From Sycon ciliatum (taxonomy: Eukaryota > Porifera > Calcarea > Leucosolenida > Sycettidae): DNA of 64,000 bases. A program made the position numbers and the translations under genes. Each line of letters begins with the position of its first letter. Position 1 is the first letter of the stretch. Shown one piece after another: positions 14,469 through 26,400 of the stretch. The notes below the pieces were generated by a model that was not told the DNA's origin, did not search any database, and was given only the letters and a program-made list of their open reading frames with translations. Location of the stretch: NCBI RefSeq assembly GCF_964019385.1, contig NC_088654.1, positions 8,451,700 to 8,515,699 of the forward strand, written 5' to 3'.

Positions 14469-17400
14469 TGTGTGTGTGTGCGCGTGTGTGCAGATGCGAG
14501 CTGCTGCCAATCTGGGCACGGCTTACTTTGCACTGCGGCAGTTTGACGCCGCGCTGAGCTATCACCGACGACAGCTGAGCATTGCAGCACAGCTGGGCGA
14601 GGAGGAGACTCAAGCGAGTGCCTACAATGCACTTGGCATGTGCTACATCGACATGAAGCAACCGGCCGAGGCTCTGCAACACCTGCAGAACGGTCTGAAG
14701 GCGTCGGCTCACTTACAGGTCAGCGTGGTGATGTTTTGTCTTGTGCTGTAATTGCACTGTAAACTCCACAGTGATCTCCATTAGAAGTGGCTGAGATGAC
14801 TGTGTGTTTCTCACCCCCGGCACATAATTATACTGGCATACAGAGATCCATGCGTAGACACCAACAGCAGTAGCACACGAGTTTAGGGGTAGGTGACCGA
14901 AGGCAATATCTACTGTGCTTATCATACCTTTGGGAACCTTTGCAAACCTGGGGAAAGATCAATGACATAGAGTACCTAGCTAGCAGTCAGCAATGTCGTT
15001 AGGTTGAGCACTCTTACCTTAGCGTGAAACGCTCACTGCTCTTGGAGCATTTCGAGCACTCTTGGCGGGGTTTGCAGCTCTTTATAAAAATGCTTTGCTT
15101 CACGGAAACGTATTTCATTGCGAAGAGCTGCGCTTCGGTCCTCTGAGCTGTGCTGAGGAGCTCTAAGAGAGCGAAACAGTTACCGTCCACAGATTTGAGT
15201 AGCTATGAAAATGTATACAAATGAAGCTGTGAGGCATGCGGCTAATACACTTTTGGGTGCCTATTACCACCCTCGATATCGGGACGGTCACGGCCAAGTC
15301 GAGATGGTTGGAAGGCATGGTTTATTTTTGATTTTTAACCTTTTTTCCCATCTGATCTCCTTGGAAATTGGTTAAGATTTTTTTGGTTCATTTGTATTGT
15401 GTTAGGTGACTGGATTACAAGCTGAATTGCGTATGAACTTGGGTCTCGCACTGCATATGTCTGGGAAGCAATCGGAGGCAAAGCGACAGCTGGAGACGGC
15501 CATTGCTCTGTTTGAACGAACAGCTCAGGCCATCATAGAGAAAGGTTAGTGTGATATGGTGCTTCTGTCTTTTACAGGAATGACTTGACTCCGCATAACC
15601 ATAATATACGTTCGGTATGTCTGTGTGCACAGACGTGTCACGTAATTGTGACGTTTTGCCGTGCCCCGTGTGTGTGTGGGGGGGGGGGGGGGGGGGGGGG
15701 GCGTTCACTGAACTCCTCTTCATGGTGACATTTTATATCGCGTCTGTAAAACTCAAGGGTGGCAAGCCATATCATCAGAACCTAAATGAGGCAAAACGAA
15801 AACACAGGAACGCCGTCCGATTTTCTTCTCTGTTCACCATGCTATTGTGCTCCTCTCTGCTAATCACTTTTTAACTTTAATGTAGCTATGTACGTTTATA
15901 CAGTATCACCTGCCAAGGCGACCACCTGTCCTTGAAGACCACTGAAACAACGACCAAGGGATGCTATTTCCAGTCAATTGACCCTGGATAAGGAGACCAC
16001 CTGGTAACAGAGACCACATTTTGAAGGTCCCTTGAGCGGTCGTCCTATACAGGTTTCACTGTATTTGAATTCGCAGAACGAAACGGGCGGTGTCGCCCAA
16101 TTACATGGAAGCGAATGGAAACAATAAATTATTGTAGAAAATAGCCGAACATGATAGCAGTGTGCGTGACCAACTCACATTCTACCACTTTCGGAGCTGT
16201 ATCTGCACCGTGGTCCTTGCGAGCGGTGACATTACTATAGATGTGGGGAAGTGTGTATGACAAACACTTACACAAATCACTATTAAATAGTAATTTGTAC
16301 AAATTTTGTTTTTTTCTTCATGTGCTGTTAGCTTCAAGTAGTGGTCAGTTGCGCCTAGTCGTGCACTATCAACAATTGTCATTGGAGACACTGCAGCAAG
16401 TCCTGGTGTCCCTTGGCGACAATCACAACGCACTGGCTGTGGCTGAGCAGTGTCGCATCAAGGCGCATCAACACATCCTTCTGGAGAGGCAGGTAAGCCT
16501 GAGCCAGTGCTGTAGGGCCATCTCGCACGTCTACTGTCGTGTATATCGACACACGATGGGATGACCGGGGCCGGCGCCCTAACTGGATTTAGCCCGTACA
16601 CACACTGTAGTTGACGTGCACACTGTAAAGATGGACCAGCAGTGCTCACGGATGCAAGGCTGGCACCCCGTGGCCGCTTGACTTCTCAATGGATTTCAAT
16701 GTCCACAAGAGTAGCAAACATTCTGCATTGCTTGTACCGTGCTGGCCAGAGAAATCCAACCTCATGAATAAAAGTAGCTCCGCGTTCGAGTGCACAGAAC
16801 AGTGTGTGCAGTGTTAACTTAGAGCTGCGTAGCGCCCGGGGTTGGATTTCTTTAGCCAGGACCGTCCAGTGCTTGTTCTGGCCACCTATCCCTTATATCC
16901 TCGGTGTGGCACATATGGTATGATTTCTTCGCCGCTCGCACAACAAATCTTGGCCGCTCACGTGACGAGTCCGGAACTAACACCGTGGACCTTGGCCATG
17001 CGAAGACGCAACTACGCAGTCTCCTTGCATGGCTCAGTAGATTATTGACAGGTGTCCTGCAGTAGGGGAATTCCCAGATTGCTAGACTGGGCAACACCAC
17101 CAGGATGTAGTAATGTAGTAATGCCACAAAGGCAGAAAAGAACAGCGACGATCGGCTGAATTATCGTTGCAACGCCGCGTTTCATGCGCATAGCAAGGCT
17201 GAGGCAATCCTGATGATCTGTTCATCATCTGGCCAGGCAAGTTGTAAAGCGTAGCATTGTCGTTAGCGAGACATGGCCATGGTGTCAACTCACATGAGAG
17301 GTGAAGAGAAGCTGCTTGTTGTGTGCTGAGATTGCCGTGCCTGATTCTTGTCGCACCGATGCAGGTTCAAATCCCGACGCTGGTCAAAGCCGGCTTCATT

Positions 17401-20400
17401 CACCCGCAGGACATGACGTTCGCCGACCTGCAAGGCTTGGTGCGTGGACTGGGATCCTGTGTTCTGTACTACTCCATAGCCGGCACTAGTCTGTACGCCT
17501 GGCTGCTCTCTCCGGACGGACGCGTGCAGAAGTTTCACTCCACCAAGCTGCAGCAAGATCTACATAGGGTGAGAGAGGTTTCTCAACAATCTGATCAATC
17601 ATGCATTCAGGTGTGCAGGAATGGACTTGGATGGAGAGCCAAGGATTAATTTATAGAAAAGAAAAAGACAGGTTGTAGAACGTCAGTACCGTCGGTCAGT
17701 GTCGTGCAATGTTATCGCATGAGCTGATTGTTTAGTAACTGGTGGTGTTAATGGACATTATAGTGTAACTTGTAGTTCCTTGGTCCTTTTTCTTTTCTAT
17801 CAATGATGTATCCTTTTTTTCTTTTCTTTTTAAACTTTGAAGCTCCATTGTAGCCGTGTCATGTTTTCCGATTATGCCCATCTGGTTGAAAATTAGGAAA
17901 CAATCCTTGTACGTGGTGAAGTCCTGGACTGTTTGTGTGCTACGGGTTGGAGGTTGAGTGAAAAAATGATAAACCTTGTGCTATGTTGCCTGATGATCGT
18001 AGTAATACGTGAAACTCAGAGTTGTGACAAAGCTTCCAATCTCTCTCTTGTGTCAACCTTGTGCTACGCATTTGACTAGATTTTGTAGTATTGACCATTG
18101 GCTTCAACATAATCCGATGTGTGGAGTTGTATAACATATAAACCATTTTAACCCTTTATGGGTCTCACATAAGCGTAAGGGTCGTATGTGACCCTTACAG
18201 CAAAATCGTATTTTCGGTGAGTTTTGTTGCTAGGAGACAACTAAAATGGTGCTCCACGTGTAGCTGAGGTCCAAGGCTTTCCAACGGTGTAAAAAACAAC
18301 CATACTTACCATACAAGTTTTTGCAGTATTGATTCACTGAAGTCTGGTGAAATTGGAAAAGACGAACATCCGCCATGCGCGCATTTCGAGAATGGGAGTG
18401 CATCTCTTGAGGCCGTGTCAGAAAAGCTTTCTGAGGACACTGACGGCACCAGTCTAGGCTGGATGTCTCTGGAGGATTTCCAGTGTAATGTGGTGAGAAA
18501 GAGAGCTCCGTTGAGTCCTCCAAGCTCAAATAAATCGTCCCCGAATGAAGAAATCAAATTTACCAACCAGCGAGGAAGCACAGCAACAGCAACTCTTACA
18601 AGGACTTGTCAGGTGCGATCAGCTGATTCGCCTGGCCGTGAGAATCACGGCATGCGTGACATCGCGCCTGAGTACGAGTCTCGTACTCATCTGAGCGAGC
18701 GAATCTGACGCGAGCGGCGCTGAGCTGAACGAACCAAAATTGTGATATTGTGGAACTGTTGCTGCTGGTGCCTCGCCGATGGCGACGTGTTGGAGTTCCA
18801 GGACGGAATTAGGAGCATATATTCTTCACCAAGACGTAGCGCTTACCTGATTGTTTATCATAGGACTTCAGCTCCATCACGAACTTGGTATGCACTTCGT
18901 GCTGTGATTTTTGTGTTTTTTGTTCGCAATTGTATTTTCTCTCAACTTGAAGGGCTACCACGCGTCATACCCTTGCCTGGACATAGTCAAATTTGTGTTT
19001 TCTGGACTCGTCCAAGCATACAGATTTTGAAAATATATAGTTTACCCATACCTACAACCCACAGAACTTGAGTTATGGCTGGTTGTTTGTGCGCGTGTTT
19101 GCGTGACCACCCCTCACATACATTGAGTAAGACCCACAAAGGGTTAACGAGAATGCGATTTTGAGGCTGGAATCGGTCCTAGTTGGGTTGTTAAGTGTCT
19201 GGAGCAGTGTCTGCTCCAGCACCGGGTGAGCCGGGTAATCCACCCGGTTGGGCGGCGCTTGGACCCGGTTGAAAATATAGTACCGGGTCACCTGTGACCC
19301 GGTTGGTACTTTACACTTTCGAACTTTGAAGGGACTGACTACATGGCTTGTATGTGTCAGATACTTCTTCTTCTTTCGTAATTTTCTAATTCCTGTCCTC
19401 TCTTTTTTAAATGTGGCTTATCCATTCGCCTTTATATCATTGGGCCTAGTTCCCGTTTATTGTCCGAATTAAAATAAACCACCCAACCAGTTAATTAAAG
19501 CATGTGACTCAGCTGGTGAGACAGCGCCAGGTACATTATGTATCCGGCTCCGACCCGGTTGAAATGGTTGCGCCAGGTACACGTGTACCCGGCTGTCCTA
19601 CAATCCTAGAGCAGACACTGCTGGAGGTCAACCATTTCCTAACCCTAAAACTGTAGTCCCAGGAAAAGAGAAGCTATTGTTAAGAACTCAGATGGTGAGC
19701 CAAGGAAGTCAGTTTTGTGCAAGATTGTGCACGTCTGACTGTTCAAAATCTGGTTTAGTTGGTGGACTTGATCGCATAACTTCTGCCCACAATCTCCATG
19801 TTAGAAACTATAGTATGGCATCCATTGACATACTTACGTTGGCTAATGACTTTTGCTCTTTGGGTTTTCATTTTGCTGTGTTTCAGTTCGGTGTGTCACA
19901 GAGAGCTCTCGAAAGCTCTGGACAAGCCACTGCCACTAACTCAACGTCTGGGAGTCCATCGCAAGCGGAATTTGCTGCCGGTTTGGGCACAAACGGCGAA
20001 ACCAACAGCAACGCAATGAGCTCGTCCGAGCTGCCGATACTGGAACGCCTGGTGGCGGATGCACGCACGATCACACTGGAAGGTGGTAGCAGCGGCAGTG
20101 CGGCGAGCCGCCCCGGATCCGGTCAGAGCTCCGGGAGCACCAGCGCCACCACGTCGCCACGGGATACGGCCGCTGCCGCAGCACAGGCGGTGGACATGAG
20201 CAGCGTTAGCAGCGGGGATACGTCGCCGTTCAAACGACAGTCGAGCGACGAGTCCACGATGTTCACACGCCGTCGCTCGGCATCTGTGAAGGTCGGCAGT
20301 GCCTCGCCGAAGACGTCCATTACGCGCAACAAGCTCCGAAGCGTGAACGAAACACTCAACACCGACGGCCAGAGTTACCTCCTCTCACCGTCTCCTCCAG

Positions 20401-23400
20401 CCGGCGGTGGCTTGCTGGGCGATCCCAACGGCCGAAGTAACGTTCCAGCGCCGCTGCAAGCCCTCTACGAACTCTTACTCCTGCCCATGGAGGACGTTTT
20501 CGCGGACATCCTCAGCAGCAGAAACACCGGAGGTGTGTCAGTGACGCCACAGCTCTACGTTGTTATACACGATTGCCTTCACCTGGTCCCGTTTGCGTTG
20601 CTCCGGGCGGACGAGAAGTCCGACTTTCTTCACCGTCGCTTCAACCTGATCGGCATGCCATTCCTCGGATACCTGAGGCACGACTTTGGAACGGCGCACT
20701 TGCAGCGTGTCAAGGAGAGGGGCTCATCGCGTGGAGCGGCCATCGTAGACGGAGGATATCCTGCAAGTCGACTTGGTACGTTCAGTCGTAAATTTGTGTC
20801 TGAATTCGAGTGTATGTGTGTGTGCATATGTGTCGAGAGGCTGGTGATGTTTGCCATCAAGCACGTCTTAAAAGCCTGGTGAAAGGCTTGGTCTTGTAGA
20901 CGTGTTTAATAAGTGTGCCAGTGATGCCAGCCGGTAGTGGACACGTGCACATGTGTCTGAATCTGTGCGTGAATTAGAGTGTACAGTGAAACCTGTCTAA
21001 GATGACCGCTCAAGAGACCTTCAAAACCTGCCAGGTGGTCTCCTTATCCAGGTTCATTTGACTGGAAATGGCATTCCTGGGTTCTGGTTTTAGTGGTCTT
21101 CTAGGACAGGTGGTTGCCTTATCCGAGTGGTCGCCTTAACCCTTTACCGGCAAGTTACTTTTGTATATGAAATCCTTAACATTTAGAACGATACCAATAA
21201 CTCACAACGAGGCCACATTTTGTATGTGCAAGTTATGTTTTCTTGGAAGTCTAGTACTACTTCTTGACCATGGAAAAAATTATTTTCTCATGCCATACAC
21301 ATACGCTGCTAAATTGGCACCTCTACGTCTAAACACGGAAATTGTACACATGCAAATCGTCAGAGTTCCGACATTGACATGATACTGCCAAAACAAGTCG
21401 ACTTCGGAGCGGAAACAAACGCCATAGCCATCACAAACTTCAGTGGCCATGGCTCGCTCGCAAATGAGAGCAGCATCGCCCCAGAATCGCTGTCGGAAAG
21501 CTCCGTAAGGTCGCACGCAAGCCGCGCTGCGCTGCCGTCACTCAGGTACGTAGAAAGTCGATGGGCTAAAATTCCGTCTCTGGGAGACTGTCGACACAGG
21601 GATCGCTCTCCATGGCTTCCCCACCATAAGCACCATCAGATTCTTCCAGGTACATCACGATGACATCGTCTTCAGCGGCTGGCGCTCCCCATATTTGCGT
21701 GAGAATTTACTTGGCGTGCGCACCGCTCCGTAATTTGAAATTCGCTTGCATCGGAGGCTGGAACGAAGTATTTATCTATCTGTCGTCGGTCCCAGAGCGA
21801 ATGACTGCTAGGTCGTCGTCGGAGAAGTCATGCGAGGACGAAAGGAACTCACTGCGCGAGAGAAAATGCACCTGACGATGTTTTGACGGAGGCGGACGGC
21901 ATTGTCGGCGCGCGTGTATTTCCGTAAGTTTTCGATCGCGCAGTTCTCAATGAAATCAAATGGGACACGCGTGGATCTCTTCAGCTACCGATAGGATCAG
22001 GCCTAGGCTGTTTGAGGGCCACGGGAAATCCCCGTGGGCTGATGCTTCCCGTCATGCCAGGCATGGTTTTGTATGCCTGTCGAATGCGTCAACGTTGACG
22101 CATTCAAGTATGGGGCTGCCGGTAAAGGGTTAACAGGTTCCACTGTATGTGTATGTGTGTATACGTGTCCACCTTAGTATTGTATAGTAGGCAACAAGCA
22201 GTGTATATGTCACTACATTGCAGTGTACAGTCAGACCTTGCTTAACTGCACACATCACTTTTCCACAAAGAAAGATCTGGATAGGCGAGGGAACCGGATA
22301 ATCGAACACACATACTGTATGTATGCATGACATATGCTGTAAATCGGTAACCAATGATTTTCTTCCGGATGACGAAGGACCCCGGATAAAAGAGGACAGG
22401 ATAAGCCGGGTCTGACTTTACTCTTGTTCATTTTGTGCTGCAGACACGAGGAGAGCTTCAGGCAGCAGCCCATCATCGTTCAGCACCGGCCATCACTCCG
22501 ATAGGACACAGCGAGCTAGTGGTGGCCAGAGCGGCTCGTCATCCACCAGCGTATCGTCCTCGCATCACTCCACACCTCCACCGCCTCCAGCAACAACAAC
22601 GGCCTCCAGTGCAGCCTCCAACCTGTCCACGTCTCATGGTAGCGGTGGTGGTGGTGGTGGTGGCGGAAACAGCAGTGGCGGTCATTACACAAGCACGGCT
22701 AGTAGTGGGGGTGGTGGCAGTGGCAGTGGAGGTGGCGGTGGCAGCAATAAGAACTACCTGGTGATGAGCAACCCGGCGGTGTCAAACGTCTTCCGTGATA
22801 TGTACTCCTGGCATGCGCTGCCCGCCGGCGATGCCGAAACCGGCACCGTTGCCGAGATCCTGGGAACGCACGCACTCACCGGTGCCATGGCAACCAAACA
22901 GAGGTTTCTCAAGATGGCGCCAGGCTCGCGACTTGTTCACCTGTGTACGCACGTGTCGTGGAAGCTGTCAACGTTTGTGCTGGGAGCACGGCCGGTGAGA
23001 TCATCTCGAGAGGCTTTGTGCCACCTTTGGCATTCGGATGGCTTTATTCTTTTCCATTGATTAGTGTAGCACAGATACCGCTGGGAGAGTGCTGGGAGGA
23101 TACATGGGTATAAGCTGTCGGACTAAATTCAATGCCGGACAGATGTTGATCTTGTCGAGGTTTCCAGTATTTGTTGTGGCCCTTGGACGAATTTTCTTTC
23201 AACGTAGACTCCCATTCTTGTACATGTAATTTTGGCGTAATTATTCACCGAGTGAAATGTTTTTGCTTTTGAAGCATGTGATGTTGTCTGATCTAGCTGC
23301 AATATAGCTATGAGCAGTAACAGTTATGCTGTGTCGGTGTGCTGACAATGACTTTGGCCACAGGTACCGTCCTCTGGAAGAGGTGCAGTCAGGGATGCGA

Positions 23401-26400
23401 GCGACGGTGACGACTCGTCGGGTACGGACTCCGCCGCCCAGCTGGGTGACGATCGCATTGCCGACCTGTCGGAGCTGCTTCTGACACCAGTGGATGTGCT
23501 GCAGATGAAGCTGGCCAGTGTGCGTGTGGTGGTGCTGGGTGGTTGTCATTCTACAGGCCTTGGACAGGTGAGTGATACAGGAGAGTTGTAATCAGAGGAT
23601 GTCTAGCCTTTATCAGCTGGGTCATTGTGCAGTGTGAACCGTTTTACCAAGTGCACTAAAACCTGTCCTAACCGGAAACCTTTGGCGCAGTGGAAACTGT
23701 CCTGATGTGACAGGATTCCGCTTGATCCAGGGATGTCCCATTTGATCCACAGCACTTTGGTGCATGAATCTTTGTTTGTCAATGCAGGACTCCACTTGGC
23801 ACACGGTCTGGAAAACACATGTTTTCTGTACTTTGGACAGCTGTGTGGGGAGATTCTGTGGTCTGAGATCTGGAAGGTTTTGCTTTGAGGTCATTATAGT
23901 GTTTTTTTTGTGGGGGGTTTTGGCGGCAGCGGCTTCTATCAATATGGAGTGTGTGTATTGTGTACATGTGTGTATGACTGTGTGCGTCTGTGTACATCCA
24001 TGGGTATGTCTGTGTGGATGCTTCTGTGTATGTGTGCGTGTGTGTGTCTGTGCGTGCGTCTGTGTGCGCTCTTCCATGTTGCACCGTGTCCGTGCACCTG
24101 TGTATACAACACACTTGTCTATCTCTTTTCAGATTAGTGCAGACGGAATGATGGCACTGTGCACCAGCTTCCTGGCTAGTGGCGTGTCGTGTGTGGTCAT
24201 GCCATTATGGCCCATTTCACCACAAGCAGGTTAGTTAATACTTCACTCTGTTTTTTTTTCATGTACCGTATTTTCCGGAGTATAAGCCGCCCTTTAAACA
24301 CCAGTATTTGACCCCCTAAAAGTCAGCTTAGTGCGGCTTACACTACGATGGCCAAGTTGATCGTGATAAACAGGGAATATGTCTGTGTGTCCATCACAAG
24401 AATCCGGGTGCGGCTTATTCTCTCGATAATACGGCAGACCTTCGTGTAAGAAAAATCCAGGAGAGTGAACAATCACTCTCGCTATCCTCTCAAGGAGAGT
24501 GGTGGAAGAGCAGTCCCCCCCCCCCAACAAAAATCGCTCGCCTTATCTATCCAAGGCAAGCACAATACGGATTTTTTCAATATCTTGCCATACCCCAATC
24601 GGATTCAATACCCAATAGCTGCCAAATTCGATCTGGAAAATCGCCGTACGCACTACAAATGAAAGCTGTTGGGACAACAACTTGAGTTTTCCTTCATCAA
24701 TTTTGACAATCTCAAGCATTCTGGGAAGCTATTTGCAAGAGAAACACACCAGTGGGATTTTCACCAGTAGGAGTGCGACTGCAGTGGCACTATAGCCCTG
24801 GGAAAAGACGCGCAACGGGAAATTGAGACAATCCGCTAAGATCCATGGTATTTTTGTAGTATTTAGAACGCTCCTTTCTTTTGTAGCTGACCGCTAGCAC
24901 GCTGAAAACCTGTGCCTGACGTCACACAGGTCTATGCATGCAAGGACTGTCGACATGTCACGCAACAGAGGGAAATCCTTTATGTCGAAATTATGATTGC
25001 CACCCAAGTGCAGAAGTGAAAATTTGCAATGGGACGTAAAATACCTTGCGAGTGCCGTAACTCCGTTATTCGACCTTGGATCGACTTCGGATTTGTTGGA
25101 GTCGACAGCTGAGAACTTTCTAATGCGAATAGACCTTTCTTTTGTAGCTGACCGCTAGCACGCTGAAAACCTGTGCCTGACGTCACACAGGTCTATGCAT
25201 GCAAGGACTGTCGACATGTCACGCAACAGAGGGAAATCCTTTATGTCGAAATTATGATTGCCACCCAAGTGCAGAAGTGAAAATTTGCAATGGGACGTAA
25301 AATACCTTGCGAGTGCCGTAACTCCGTTATTCGACCTTGGATCGACTTCGGATTTGTTGGAGTCGACAGCTGAGAACTTTCTAATGCGAATAGACCTTTC
25401 GATTACTCAATTCCGTTCAGAGGAAGCCGATTTACGAAATATTTGAGTGTTTGCAGAATGCACTTAATAGTGATGCGGATGCGCTCGAAATTCTCAAGGC
25501 GCGCGACGAAAAGTGCGCCCAAAATGAAAATAAGGAGAGTGAAGGCGCGCGAGAGCGATCGCTCTCCTTTTACCAGATGCTCTGATACGGTATGTACACC
25601 TTCTATCCCCGTGCTGGATAATGAAACCTACCCGCCTGAACCTACCCGCCTAAACCTACCCGCCTGAACCTACCCGCCTGAACCTACCCGCCTGAACATA
25701 CCCGCCTGAACCTACCTGCCTGAACCCACCCGCCTGAACGCAGCAATGCTGTGTTCGTGTATACAGTTCGATGTACGTAGTGCTAAGAAAATCTCCTGGA
25801 ATTGTTTCAGGCCTTCAGGCGTGTATCAGCAGTTTGCTATGTGACATTGACGGGACTTCTTTTTCCTCCAAAGAATAGAGGCTATGGCACATCTTTCGCA
25901 TGACCCTGCCGAGCAGCCTTGCTAGTTCCAACTGCCCCTGGCTATAAAATATACAGCAAGGACCCTAGATAATTTGACTATCTGCATTTTGTGTTGGTCT
26001 TCTTCCAGGCAAACTGTTCATGGCTGCGTTCTACAACAGCTTGCTGAGAGGCAGTCGTGCCAGCAGAGCTCTGGGTTATGCCATGCACAAGGTATTGGAT
26101 CTAGGCTATCTTTTGTTGTTGGGTTTGGCGAATCGCACTGCACTTCTAGAACTTCTGATTCTTTCCCCGGCCAATGGCATACTTTTATTTGCGTCGCCAA
26201 TGACGTAATTGTGTAAAGATACTCTTGTCCCGATGGCAGTCGTGAGTCAGTCAAGTGTCAAGTTCGGCAAGAAGCGTGTGTTCCTAGTTGGAACAATCAA
26301 CTTCATGACTATTGCCGCCGAAGTCGCAACTTCTAAGTTCATACTCTTGTTTTGTGTAAAAAAGAGAAAAAGAAGGTGGCATTTGGACATGGGATTTGAG

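Noticed and set aside
19677-19886. Extending the large TTC28 exon upstream to 19677
   Set aside because: It would include a diverged copy of the 4705-4856 repeat arm; the TTTCAG acceptor at 19881-19886 matches the phase of exon 17365-17568.
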